Part shown: piece by piece, positions 13,367 to 26,093 of the stretch | Numbering within the stretch: the first letter of the stretch is position 1 | Layout: each line of letters opens with the position of its first letter | Assembly: GCA_030549775.1 (NCBI GenBank) | Contig: CM060174.1 | Span: forward strand, 49,553,707-49,617,706 | DNA: 64,000 nt | Direction of reading: 5' to 3' | DNA from: Tamarix chinensis | Taxonomy: Eukaryota > Streptophyta > Magnoliopsida > Caryophyllales > Tamaricaceae | Translations under genes and position numbers: made by a program | The notes under the pieces: generated by a model | Databases searched by the model: none | What the model was told of the DNA's origin: nothing | What the model saw: only the letters and a program-made list of their open reading frames with translations

Positions 13367-13634
13367 TTTTTAGACTCTTAGATCCATGGTATCCCTTTTG
13401 TCTTTATTATTGATATTCTACTCAAAGTTAATTTCTAACTAGTATGTATATTTATAAACATTCTCTCATATTCTATTTATCATGATTTAGAGTTTAATCA
13501 TTTTACCATATGATTGGCATAAGAATGGTGAGTTAAGCTAGAATTATGTCGATTACGATGGTAACAGCCTAGTATTTTGTGTTATACTTATGCTGTAAAA
13601 AAATTTAGTAGTAAAATTTCGGGTATTTTTGTAT
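13367..13634 (+). mobile_element. Giant-LTR family copy C, second part (tail)
   Basis: It resumes copy C after nested copy D. AGACTCTTAGATCCATGG aligns with ACTCTTGATCCATGG of D, and the end AAATTTAGTAGTAAAATTTC then GGGTATTTTTGT is a decayed family tail. See copy C, first part, for the joining argument. Confidence 0.6.
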
Positions 13635-14240
13635 TGTATTATGCAAGTGTTTGATACTCTAATATAATTAATTTTGTTTGATAGTGTCATAAGAAATAGA
13701 ATGACTTAAATTATGGATACTATATCATGAGATTTATGAAAGAGAATGTCTCAAAGATGAAAAACAAACCTCAAATTTGAAAGAAAGAAAATTAAAATTA
13801 TATGACGATAATCTAACAGTCATTAATTATCTATGAAAATGATTATGATTAATGCAAATAATAGTTAAATAGATATCGTTAATTTCCTAGTACAATATTT
13901 CAAGTGAGCATCAATAACTACTTCATACCTATTGTGATTTTTTTTACAACCATTCAAGTTTTTATAGATAGCGGTTAAATAACCATTGTTGATTTATATA
14001 TAAAGGTTCAATTTTATATCTAATGTAGGAGCATCTCCATCTCACTCTTCTCAAGCTGAAGGTTAATAGTCAACACATTTGGAGGTAGTACCAATTGCTT
14101 TGGAAAACCTTAAACACCTTCATAATCATGTTAACAATATTTCATTAAGTGATTCTTGAAAGTATTATATATTTTTACAAGAAGAGAATTTCACCATTGA
14201 TATATAATATACAAGACAATAACAATGTAACAATTACAAA
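13635..14240. other. AT-rich DNA without a gene
   Basis: No coding sequence, RNA gene or clear terminus was found. Around 13800..14000 there are short repeats of the type ATAGTTAAATAGATATCGTT and GCGGTTAAATAACCATTGTT. They resemble the subterminal repeats of DNA transposons such as the CACTA ends at 25680 and 36120, but no inverted ends could be placed. Confidence 0.5.
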
Positions 14241-15470
14241 GTTCCATGGGGGCCTAAGCTATAAGTTACATAATGCTTGATTATTGATTATTTCATGTAT
14301 TATCATAAATAGGTTTTATATAGCTTTGATATTTTATATAAGCTTTGTAATATCTTGTTATGTAATTATTACTCATTATATATAACATATGGACATGTGT
14401 GGATTTAACTCTTACATAATTTGACCAGTTAATTTAGGCTTAATTAAGGAGAGTGATCTTGGCTTAATTTAGGCCTTGTACGTTTCATTCATCATAAGGG
14501 AATATAGAAATCGAGCACTAAGTGCTATAAGGAGTAAGAGTTGGCAGCTTGGATTTCTTATTCCTATATTTCTCTAGAGCGAGGAGTGATATTTTGGAAA
14601 TGTTCTCTAGATATATTAGAGTTTTCTCTTTAGAAGTGCATTTGATCTTGGATTTGATAAAATACAACCGTTTAAAACAACCATTGAAATGGTCTACTTC
14701 AAACACTTCGTTACTCGAGTTGAATTTTAGAATTTTCAATCCAATTCCAAAGATCCTAGAATTGTGAAGATAATCATCAATATCTTACACAACAAATTTT
14801 GTTATCAAAGCACAAGTTTTATCAACAAAAGTGAAGAAGGACAAGGTTTGGAGAAGAATCAAGAAAATACACTTTCTTCAACAATAAAAAGAGGTTCTTG
14901 ATACTTCTTGATTTGATTCTTTAAATATTAGTTATCTTTCTTGAATTTTTGCATGCATGGTATTTTTATTGAGTGGTTGAATGTATGAGTACAATAGTTA
15001 GTATATTGATCTAGATTTGAATCTTGATATTTGACATTTATAAGAACCAAGTTGGAGAAGTAAGTGTGTCACGCGTGTGTGTTGCATAAAATAAGGAAAA
15101 GAAACATGTGTATGTGCAAATTGTTTAGATTTTATTGTTCCCTTCATGTTATGTACTTGTGTAATTTGATTTGTGACGCAGGAGCATCCAGTGAACCTAA
15201 TTATTTTCATGTTCATTAAAGGTAAAGAAGATTTAGCTTTCTTAATGTTGGAGCCAATCATGATCAATATTCTTGATAATTCTTATATGCTTGATATTGA
15301 AAAACATTTAAGTTATTATTGTAGGTATGTCACATATTTGTAAGAAGAAGATGTTCATACAATTTAATGTGTAACAGTATTCAAAGCATGCAAGACTATG
15401 ATATACATGGGATGATACTTTACAACAAGAAGATATAGTGATGATATTCATTATTTGTATTAACTTGCTG
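14241..15470. other. Possible LTR with degenerate primer site, followed by non-coding DNA
   Basis: 14241..14795 resembles the LTR at 15473..16029 in short shared blocks (ATTTCATGTAT, TATATAGCTTTG, AGCTTTGTAATAT). It is followed at 14800 by TTATCAAAGC, similar to a TGGTATCAAAGC primer site. 14810..15470 has no readable protein. This could be a 5' LTR of a relative of the gypsy element downstream; the ends are not defined. Confidence 0.3.
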
Positions 15471-15472
15471 TA

Positions 15473-16029
15473 AACCCTAACCCTAAGTGTATTTTATGTA
15501 AGTTAGGGTATTGATATAATTTCATGTATGTATCTTAATCAATTGTATAGCTTTGTAATATTAATCCTTATTATTATTTAACCAATGATATTTTTCTTTT
15601 GATTAAGGTTAATATGGTATTAATTCAACCATGATAAATGGGATGGATTAAGAGGGAATAATCGGCTGGTTTAGGCTAGCTAACCACCGACTATCAACTC
15701 CCCTATATAAAGCCTTTGTGCGCATGAAATTATATGCAGAATGAATAATAATTTGTTATCAAACTTTAAGAAAATTTAGCTAAATTCTATCCTTATATTT
15801 CGGTCATTTTTGGAACAAGGAATCCCGGGGAATTCTCCTTCAACATCAACACTCAACTTGACAGAATTAAACACCATTTCAAATATGCTAAGACCCTTAA
15901 TCTTTGTCCTTCGAGTTCTTCACCTATAATGCTCCTTAAAACCTCATTTATTTTGCATTAATTCATGGGTAATAGTTTCCCATACTATCTTCAATCCAAA
16001 CTTCCATTTTATTTGATAAAACCACATCA
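15473..16029 (+). mobile_element. Probable 5' LTR of the gypsy element 16034..21264
   Basis: The segment ends in ...AAAACCACATCA just before a tRNA-iMet-type primer site (16034). It lies 0.86 kb upstream of a gag start, where a 5' LTR is expected. The start TGTAAACCC at about 15473 is a guess. No matching 3' LTR was found after the end of pol at 21264, so the exact borders are not supported by a pair. Confidence 0.4.
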
Positions 16030-16033
16030 TTTT

Positions 16034-16045
16034 TGGTATCAAAGC
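16034..16045 (+). promoter_or_regulatory. Primer binding site, tRNA-iMet type
   Basis: TGGTATCAAAGC differs at one base from TGGTATCAGAGC, the usual plant primer site complementary to the 3' end of initiator methionine tRNA. It stands right after the presumed 5' LTR and would prime minus-strand DNA synthesis. Confidence 0.6.
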
Positions 16046-16892
16046 TACGATTGTTCGAAGCTATTGTAGGAAACCACCTGCAGACTTGAAGAATCGTGTG
16101 TGTGTTCTTGCACCAAGAACTTCACGGCTACTCAACAATTTCTTTAATTATTGGTTCTTGATGAACTTATTTGATTTTTCTTGAAGTTATTGCTTGAACT
16201 TCTTGCAATCTTGCAATGATCTTGTTCCATTTTCCCCAACATTCAAACATAAAATACCGACCAGCACTTCATTTCCAGCAGAGCACCGATTTGGGTCGTC
16301 TATTTGCGATGAGCTTTTATGCCTATCTAGCACTTCATTTTGACTTCATTCCAGTCTCCATTGGTGCATGATAAAGTGAGAATCAATCTATTTCAAGTTT
16401 CCTTCGTGCATCAAGAAGAGAAAGCAACCAAAGTGTGTTGAATTCCAGGATAACTACTTAGTCACCCAAACAGACCTGGAACTTGTAGGCCCTTTATTCT
16501 ACTTGTTTATTATCATTTTCTATCACGAAAACACTCCATCATCTACCTCTGGATCTCCTCTACATTTTCTATGAAGAAATCAACACAAATATCCCACTCG
16601 AAGACAAACATTTGTTGAAGACACAGAATAATGTTCTATGATTTTATGTGAATGAATTTCACATCTTTTATAGAATAACCTCTCTTTTTTTTGTGTACCT
16701 GCGTGCAGTGGCTATCCTTGGGGATAAAAGATCTCCTTTGTGCCTAAAAAAGGACTTAAGTTAGTGTTTAACATTTTTTTAAGAATTATCAATTGGTTAG
16801 TGCATTGTTTGGTTGTAGGAAAAACAAATCCAGCACCTACACTTTGTAGAACGTATTGTGTGTAACAAGTAGGGTTGTGTGTCAACCATCAC
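16046..16892 (+). other. Untranslated leader of the gypsy element
   Basis: Between primer site and gag start there is no long open frame. The stretch is CT-rich and AT-rich leader DNA as usual for plant Ty3/gypsy elements. Confidence 0.5.
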
Positions 16893-17960
16893 CATGGCTA
16901 GTGAAGAGGTGCATGCCCTGGTAGACTCCATCAAAAGCCTCACCACATTCATGGATGCCCAATTACAAACTGAAAACACACTGAAACATCAACCCCAAAG
17001 TGTGGAAGCTAAGTTGGCCGACCAAGAGAAGTGTAAGCCATGGCAAGTCTGAATGGAAACCACACATGATAGTGTGGAAGGGAGAATGAAGCCTATGTAC
17101 CAATCCAAGAGTGGATGTGGACATTTCAATTAGTCTCATCATGAAGATGGAGAAGAAGAGAAAATTTCTTTTGGCTCAAGCAACCAAAGAAGGGCACTTA
17201 CATTCCATGTAAGAAATGCACACCATGAAGATGAAGGTATTAAACTTCACCTTCCTGAATTTTATGGTTATTTGAATGTGGAATCATTTTTTGAATGGTT
17301 TCATAATATTGAGGCTATTTTTGATTTTAGAGAATATGATGATGATGATAGAAAGGCAAATTAGGTACTCTAAAGTTTAAAATGTTTGCTCAAATTTGGT
17401 ATGATAACTTAAAACAAACAAGAGAGACACAAGAGAAGTCTAAAATAAAATATTGAGAAAAACTTAAAAAGCACTTAAGAAATAAATTTGTTCCTAGAGA
17501 GTATGAACAAGATATGTATGTTAAAATGATTGCTCTAAGGCAAGACTTATTTAGTGTAGAAGAATATACTAGAGAATTTGAAAGACTAGCCCTTATTTGT
17601 GATGTTCATGAATGAAAGGAACAAAAATTTGCTAAATACTTAGCTGGCTTGAATAATTTAATAAGAGACAAGGTTAATATGTACTCTTATGACTCTCTTG
17701 ATTACTTTATTTAATTGGCTATGAAAATTGAAAGACAAACCAAATCAACAAAATCCTATGTTAAGTCTAATGCTTCAACTTCAACTAAACCCTATTCTAA
17801 TACCTTTATACCTAAATCAACATTTTCATAAGATAAAAAGAATAACAAAGATGATAAAAGTAAAAATAAGGTGGTTGAAATGGCAAATAAACAATGTTTT
17901 AAATGTAAAGGATATGGAAATTTTTCTAGAGATTGTCCTAACCAAAGAGCCTTAACCTTA
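16893..17960 (+). pseudogene. Ty3/gypsy gag, broken
   Basis: The frame opens ATG GCT AGT GAA GAG (MASEEVHALVDSIKSL) after ACC, a good plant start context. The capsid-like part is readable across frame changes: LPEFYGYLNVESFFEW at 17240..17300, WYDNLKQTRE near 17400, LRQDLFSVEEYTREFERL near 17535..17590 and KYLAGLNN near 17633. The nucleocapsid zinc knuckle is at about 17892..17940, CFKCKGYGNFSRDC. In it the histidine of the usual CX2CX4HX4C knuckle is asparagine. Several stops and shifts break the frame, so no functional capsid protein is expected. It is followed directly by the protease. Confidence 0.85.
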
Positions 17961-19970
17961 CATAAAATAGAAAACATGGAACCATGTAGTGATGATGATG
18001 AATTAGAAGTTGAATCTCCTAATGAAATATTAACTATGGAAGAAGAAGACGGAGACCCATTCTTTGTAATTCAAAGAGTTTTACAAATACAACCTACTAT
18101 TACACCTACTCAAAGAGAGAAGATTTTTAAAACTAAATGTAAAATAGGTGACATGGTTTGTAGACTCATATTTGATAGTGGTTCATGTACTAATGTAGCT
18201 AGTGAGGAAATGGTTAAGAAACTTGGTTTGGAAACTACTAATCATCTTAAACCCTATTCTTTACAATGGTTAAATAAAGATAAAGGAGCTAAAGTAAACA
18301 AAAGAGCTTTAGTAACATTTTCTATGAGAGACTATTATGATGAAGTATTATGTGATGTTTTACCTATAGATGCTTGTGGATTACTTTTGTGTAGACCATG
18401 GCAATTTGATAGAAAATAAAATCATGATGGGGTAACTAATGAATATGTGGTGAGAAAGGAAAAACAATTATATAGGCTCACACCTTATTTATATGATCAT
18501 ATGCCCTTGAGTGATGATGAAAAGAGATTATTTTTACATGAAAAGACTATGGAAAAATTTATAAAAGAAGAAGGAATTTTTTATGCTTTAGTTTCTAAAG
18601 ATACTAAACCTGAAAAACAAAAACTTGAAAATCCAAATCTAATTAAGTTACTTGATGAGTATAATGATGTATTTCCTGATGACTTACCTCTTTGATTACC
18701 ACCTAAAAGAGGTATAGAACATGTTATTGATCTTGTTACTGGTATGCCTATTCCTAATGAACCGGCTTATACATGTAACCTAGAAGAAGCTAAGGAATTA
18801 CAAAAACAAATACAAGATCTTATGGATAAAGGATTTGTAAGAGAAATTATGAGTCCTTATAGTGTTCCTACTTAACTAGTGCCTAAAAAGGATGGTACTT
18901 AGTGTATGTGTATAGATTCTAGGGCTGTGAATAATATTACTATCAAATATTGATTTCCTATGCCTAGATTAGATGATATGCTTGATGAATCTTGTGCAGC
19001 GCAAGTATTTTCCAAAATTTATTTGAGAAGTGGATATCATAAATTATGGATTGGAGAAGGAGATGAATGGAAAACTACTTTTAAAACAAAATATGGTCTC
19101 TATGAGTGGATGGTTATGCCTTTTGGGTTATGTAATGCACCTAGATCATTTATGAGACTTATGAATGAAGTTCTTTGACATTTCCTTGGTGATTTCATTG
19201 TTTTATATTTGGATGATATTCTTGTGTATAGAAAAAATAGTTATGATCATCTAGTGCATTTGAAGAAATTATTTGATGAGTTAAGGAAAGCTAAGATTTA
19301 TGGAAAACTTGAGAAATGTGATTTTATGCTTCCAAGTGTAGTTTTCCTAGCGTATATTATTAGTGGAGAAGGTATTAAAGTATATCCTAATAAGATTAGG
19401 GCCATAAAAGAATGGCCTATCCCTAAGAATAATCATGATGTGAGAAGTTTTCATGGATTAGCTAGTTTTTATAGAAGATTCATTAAAGATTTTTCTTCCA
19501 TAACTACACCTATTACTCAACTCATGAAAAAGGGTGAATTTTACTGGGGACAAGAAGCTACTCAAGCCTTTGAAATCCCAAAAGATAAACTTTGTCATGC
19601 CCCTGTTCTATCCTTACCAAACTTTAACCTTCTTTTTAAAGTGACTTGTGATGCTAGTGGAGTTGGAATAGGAGGAGTACTTTCCCAAGAAAAGAAACCT
19701 ATAGAATTTTTAACACTTATGACAAGGAATTCTTTTCCGTCATATGGAGTAAAGAGACATGGAGTCATTATCTAAGACCAAAATCATTTGTGTTACATTC
19801 GGATCATGAAATTTTAAAATACTTACATAGTCAAAAGAAAATTAATCCAAGACATGGAAAATGAGTAAATTTTTTACAATCCTTTGTGTTCTCTGTCAAA
19901 CATTTAGATGGTAAATAAAATGTAGTCGCTGATGCTCTTTCTCGTAGGTCTACATTACTTGTTATGATGG
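17961..19970 (+). pseudogene. Ty3/gypsy pol: protease, reverse transcriptase and RNase H, broken
   Basis: An acidic linker leads to the aspartic protease with active-site DSG at about 18174..18182 (FDSGSCTNVASEEMV). Reverse transcriptase follows from about 18690: KKDGT (18885), PMPRLDDML (18957), [10 protein letters not shown] (19110..19140), and the catalytic YLDDILVY at 19206..19229. The RT/RNase H connection ([16 protein letters not shown]) is near 19450, RNase H from about 19630 ([10 protein letters not shown]), and VVADALSRR at about 19922..19948. Stops interrupt it at several places, for example 18693, 18958 and 19177. Two replace a conserved arginine (CGA to TGA at KY-FP and VL-HF) and one a conserved tryptophan (TGG to TAG at about 18900). 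Protease and RT catalytic residues survive. Clade within Ty3/gypsy was not assigned. Confidence 0.9.
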
Positions 19971-21264
19971 ATGCAAAAATCTTAGGTTTTGAAATGATAA
20001 AAGACTTATATCCTAATGAAGAATATTTTAAGGACATGTTTAGTGCATGTAAAGAAATTAGATACCTATTTAGACTAAATAAACTTTGTATTCCTATATC
20101 TAGTATTAGAGACTTACTGACCAAGGAAATACATGAAGGTAGCGTTACGGGACATTTTAGTATACATAAAACTATGGAACTATTACAAGAAATTTCTATT
20201 AGCCAAGAATGGTTAAACATGTACAAGCCATGACAAGTAGAAATTCTAAGTGTCAAAAAAGTAAAAGTTACTTTCATAAAGGCTTATACACACCTTTACC
20301 CATTCTTGATAAACCATGGAAAGAGTTAGTATGGACATTATCCTAGGGTTACCAAGAACACAACATGCTAAAGATTCTATTCTTATGGTAGTAGATCGTT
20401 TTTCTAAAATGGCTCATTTTAATCCATGTAATAAAACCAATGATGCCACGCATGTTGTTGACTTGTATTTTAGAGAGATTGTTAAACTTCATGGAATACC
20501 TAAAAGCATAGTTTCTGATCGGAAGGTCAATTTTATGAGTTATTTCTAAAAAACTTTATGGCATATGCTTGGTAGTAAATTGTTATTTAACACTTCACAT
20601 CATCCCGAAACTGATGGTAAAACAGAAGTAACTAATAGAACTCTTGGTACATTATTAAGAGGTTTAGTTAATAAAAGTACTAAAGATTAGGATGTTAAGT
20701 TAGCTCATGCAGAGTCTGCTTATAATCATAGTCCTTCTTGTACTACTCAAACTAGTCTATTTGAGGTGGTGTATGGTGTGAATCCTCTCATGCCTATTAA
20801 CATGATTTCGTTGAAAAAAGGTGAAATGCAAAATTATGAGGCGAAAGATAGAATGCAATTTTTTCAACAAATTCATGAGAAAATCAAAAATAATATTGAA
20901 AAAATCCAATGCCAAGTATAAAGCTTAAGAAAATAAGCATAGAAACTCATATGTGTTTTCTCCTGGCGACTTAGTTTGGTTGTATTTGAGTAAAGAAAAA
21001 TTTCCTAATTTACGTAAAAATAAACTAATGCCAAGAGTTGTTGGTCCATTTAAAATACTAAGAAATTTTGAAGATAATGCTTATGAACTTGAACTTCTAG
21101 ATTCTTATAGTAGAATTTCAAAAAAAATTAATGTTGATGATTTGTCACCTTATTATTCTGATGAAAATTTTTTTAGGGCAAATTCTTCTCAACTTGGGGA
21201 GAATGACGTAGGTGCATTTTTTTTAAAAAACAATTCTATATATCCTTTGAGGTTTAAAAGTTAG
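19971..21264 (+). pseudogene. Ty3/gypsy integrase, broken
   Basis: The zinc-binding end is poor: HEGSVTGHFSIHKT near 20133..20175, with the first cysteine of the CxxC pair not visible near 20250. The core starts at about 20316 ([12 protein letters not shown]) and continues with [28 protein letters not shown] (second Asp, near 20515) and HHPETDGKTEVTNRTL (catalytic Glu region, near 20600..20650). The C-terminal domain is intact in one frame at 20953..21264, with FSPGDLVWLYLSKEKFP, VVGPFKIL, NAYELELL and VDDLSPY. A stop at about 20548 and another near 20688 break the core. No chromodomain was recognised after it. Confidence 0.85.
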
Positions 21265-22379
21265 GATCCTCATAGTGTTCAAAAAAACAAGTATGAATTT
21301 TAATGGACTTCATGATGACAACACCACAAGGGTGCTTCAGCAAAACTAGGGCCTTTGTGCTCTTCTAACTTGGAATAATAGTATTGGCCTTTTAAAATTT
21401 TTATAGTTTCATTCCAATATTTTATGCCTTTATTGTTCCATAACTTTGAAATGAATAAACAATTGTAGCATATACATTTACTAGAAAAAGTAAAACTATA
21501 TATTTAGAAGAAAGAAATACATTTACTAGGAAAAGCAAAACCATAGATACAAAAGAAATAAAAAAGAAAGAATATAGTGTTTATTGCTTTAAACATAATC
21601 AACTCAAAATATGATCCTATTTTTCAAAATTTTCATGTATCTATATAATTCTCTTATAGTACACTAGTATTACACCCATGCGATGCATGAAATGCCAATC
21701 TTAATGGTAAAGTGTGGAAGAGATAGCATGAAAACTTACAAATATATGACTCACATGTTAGAAATGGATGTAACAATACTACCATTAAAGAATATATGAT
21801 TTTATCTGCCTAAAAAATGGAAAAACAATAAATTACAATGTGATTAATGTAGCACGATCCCAACCTTCACTTAACTTTACATTAATAGGAGAAGCGTACC
21901 AATTTGACATATTATAGCATAGGAACTCAAAATATGAGATCAAATATGAGAAGTGTGCCAATTATCATATATATTAGAGATAGACAAAGATTGTAAAAAT
22001 AGTTAAAAAAATCAATGATACATTATTTGTAAAACCTTTTATTAAAAATAAACACCAATGACTCATTGATGAAAATATCCTATAGGAAAAACAACTACTC
22101 ATTAATTGAAAACTAATGATCATATATAGGGTTTAACCACTCTAAAACATAGTTAAATATTCTATACTATAACATATATAATCTTAATGAATCATATTTC
22201 ATGATCATCTACAAACTAGTTTTCAATTACAGCTAAAACCTACGTGTGATAATATGTGTGTGTATGTGTGTGTGTGTGTGTTACCCCTAAAGCTTACTTT
22301 AAGACAATAACCAAACAATAGTTAAATACAAATATTTTTTAATAAATTATTAATTTTATTAAAAACAGGAAAAGATTTG
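21265..22379. other. AT-rich DNA after the gypsy pol, no gene
   Basis: No 3' LTR matching 15473..16029 is recognisable, so the gypsy element is probably truncated soon after pol. The rest has no coding sequence. A short GT run is listed separately. Confidence 0.5.
22254..22281. repeat. (GT)n microsatellite
   Basis: Alternating TG over about 28 bases with one TA interruption. Confidence 0.9.
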
Positions 22380-24065
22380 TCGTTCTCACCACAATTTCCC
22401 TAGGCAAATCACTATAAAACTTTCATCCACCATTGCTTTTACCTTCTCTTCCCTAATATTCTTGATATGTTATCATCTTGAAGCTTTGCAAATTTTACAT
22501 TTCTCTAGATGACTATCTTCTTTCCAAAAAAAAGGCATATTTAAAAACAAATTTCCATTAGATAAAACATGCACACTGTCATTTTGAAGAATGCACGACA
22601 AGGATTACAAAGATATAACATCAAACATTGTTAATAAAGTATTAATGAAAGAAATAGAAAGCACAAAAGCATACCAATTATATCATATTTTGTTTCTTGT
22701 TAAAAAAATAATGTCAATGTTGATCATCATCATATTCTTTATCCAATTTTATCAACTTGAATGATTGTGAAATTATTAAATGAATTAAAATAGAAAATAA
22801 TCTAAGGACATCAAAAAGAGATTATACAACAATATAAAGTAATGAAGAAAACTTTGAAAACCACCATTCATCAAAATCCTTCCTAATTTTTTACTTCAAG
22901 ATAACATATGTTGTATACTCAATTGATTAAGAAAATAAAATCAAGACCCAATTTATTATAATTAGGGTTATTGAGCTTACACTAAAATCCAATCAAATCT
23001 TGCTACAATATTTAAATTGATGGATCATAAATGAAATTAACCATAATCTAATGCAAATTATATAATCAATTTAATATAATAACTCGATTACACAATCCAA
23101 TTTAAATCTGCAAGAATTTTGACCTAAGAATCCAATTTCGATTAATTTCATACAAATTTTTCAAATTGATAGTTCTAACATGAAATTAGATATATTTTAA
23201 AGGATATTATAAATTCTATGTATCTAAAATGGCTTAATCGGATAAAATCGACAAATCTTGATATAACTAAGTCACAAATCCAATGTTCACAAATCAACCA
23301 CAACCAATAGAATTAATTATTCCAAATCACTCATACAACATATATATATATAATTAAACAAAAAATTTACCTTATCATAAGCTAATTCATTCAAAATTAA
23401 TTAAAAAAAAGTTAGGGTTTAGGTATTTATACCAAACAAATTGCTATGAAACTGGAGGGGATGAGGACTGCTGGAGCTTCGCCAATGGTCAAGGACTGCT
23501 CGCCAGAGCCGAGAGGCGCTGGAGGTAGACGGGCGGTGCTGTGCCGCTGTTGTCTTCATGCATTGTTGGCGGTTGCTACTACTGCTTGCTGCTGCTATCC
23601 TGGAAGATGACGGCGACGAGAGGAGGGGTGGTAATGTGCTCGAGCGGCTGTGGGCTGGGTGGCCTGGGTTGAAGCAACAGAGGAGGAAGAGGCAGGGCTT
23701 GGGGGTCAGGGGTAAGGTCGACGTTTGGGGCAAAAAATGAAAGGAAAAATACAAGGGAAATAGAGGCCTGGCTAGGCGCGCATTTTTCTTTTTCTTTTTT
23801 AAATTTTAAGGAATTAAGAGGTTTAAATGTTTTTTTTTAGAATTTTAGAGATTTGAAAAAAAAATCATTATAAAACATATATATATATATATGGGACTTA
23901 AATGTTTTTAGCGATTAAAAAATGAATTATTAAATACCAAAAAATATATTGGTCGTAATAGATATACCAATAACAACGACTTTTGATGGTGATCGTTAAT
24001 AATATATCAATAACAGGAAAAATAATTTGTCACTATATTGGTCATTATTGCACCAATTTGTTGTA
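22380..24065 (-). mobile_element. CACTA-like terminal fragment (5' end on minus strand)
   Basis: Read on the minus strand, the end at 24065 is TACTACAACAAATTGGTGC. It is one base from a common plant CACTA terminus (CACTACAACAAAT...) and is followed by short subterminal repeats around ATTGGTCGTTATTG up to about 23890. A CT-rich leader-like stretch follows (23419..23754 on minus, serine/proline-rich translation, no known protein). It abuts a copy of another CACTA element at 24066. The far end was not found; the left limit given is arbitrary. Confidence 0.35.
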
Positions 24066-26050
24066 GTATATTCTACAAGCGTCGCAAGCATGTTATGCTA
24101 TAAACTTGATGAAAATTTTAACTTCTTCATCATATTCTCTACACAAATAATTTACAAACATCCATTTTCAATCCATAGCTTCCCGGTCTAAATATATCCT
24201 ACGAAAAATATTATTACAAATCAATTCCCTTATTGCTAATGCTCAAAAAGAATTCATATTTATAAAATGTATATCAAGCTATTTTGAAGTTATATATATA
24301 AATAAGGGTATAAAAACATAACAATACACAAACTATTCTTGCATAGAAAGAGTTTATATGTATATACATATCAAATATTTATACAAGGGTTGTAAATTCA
24401 AAAGTAAATACATACTAGATATTTACAATAATACCCCAAAAAACCTGAGGCAATGGAAAAATATATACACCAAAATGTTGCCACAACCTAAAAAACTAAC
24501 TAACAACACCCCCTAACTATCCTATGAAATCCATCGGCAGCCTTGCCTACGCCAACTAGAACCCGTCACTCTTAGCATTCACTCGTCTCGGTATGTTATC
24601 TACTCCTTGACATCATCAATGAAGAGTTCAAGGAAAAATACTCTACGGCAACTAGGACAGATACTTAGGGGTAAGTTATGAAGAAACATCTACTCATAAT
24701 ATATGACCATCTCTCTAGCAATCCAATCATAATCCCTTGCAAAAACCTCACCCTCAATAAATCATTAGTGTGTTGCATCTGTATGGCCAATAAATAGATT
24801 AAAATAACTAGCTAATGCCCCTAATCATGGCTTAATCTGAGGCAATGTTAAAAACAAATAATATGATCTGAAATGAAATGGGTCATAGTACGATATGCTC
24901 AAGAACAATCGATGAAGCTCCTCGTATAACCATGTAACATAGCTCCAAAAATATAAATTAGGTGTAATGCACAAATATGCTAGAGCAAAGTACATAATAG
25001 GCAAATGCACCATCTCATTAGTCCACTACCTATAAAATATAACAACCACTAAATCATGTTACTAAGATTGTTGTCTAACTTTTAAATTATAAAATATATG
25101 TTTCTAACGCTAGAAAAACTAGTTTCTTTCACTAATATCAATGGCATCAATATTTTCATACATGCATAAACATATAGAGATGCAAACCAAAACCCATAAC
25201 AATATAGCAACAAACATATATCATACAAATAATAATATATGTAATACCTGCTAAATAGTTAGCAATTATGCGTATATATATATATAAGATGTGAGGTTGA
25301 TAGCGACTGTTGTGGTTGCAGGAGCCACGAACGGTGGGGAGGGGCTATGGAAGAGAGGCAAAAGGATAGGCAAGGCGGATGAAGTGTTTGAAGGGCTATG
25401 GGAGGTTGGGCAGATGGGACGCGTGAACTACCACAAGAAATATAGAAAAAAGAAGACGACGATGAGAGGAGACAGAAAGAGCTGTCAATGAGCAAGAGGA
25501 AGACACAAAAGACGTATATGAACAAGCATCGAGAGTGAGACAAGCAAGTCAGGAAAAACAAAGATGAGCATGAAGAGCAAGTCAGATTTTAAATTTCTGT
25601 TACAAATGTAAATGAGCAAGAGGAAAGAAAGGGGTGTTTAATGTGCAAGTTATTATAACGGTTATGGATATCACCGTTATCAAAACATGTTTTAATAATG
25701 GTTCCAGAAATAACCATTATTAAAACATCACAGCATTTCAGTTTTATTAAAACATTGCTTTAATTTTAATAATGGCTTATATCTAGAACCATTGTTAAAA
25801 CTTGTACTGCATTTTTACGCTCAAATTTTTACGTTTTTATCAACGTGTATGATCACACCATCATTTATGTGTCGTCATTATTGCTTAGTTCTATAGCAGT
25901 GTCTTCATTTTTCGACATGCACGGTTGTGCTCCTCAATACTCTTAGGTTGTGTTATACTTGGACCCCTCTTCTCTGTTGCGGTCCACTTTCTAGATTTAT
26001 CCATTGCCTATGTACATAAGACATGGTTCCATTTGTAAAGTAAGGAAGAT

Positions 26051-26093
<43 letters not shown>

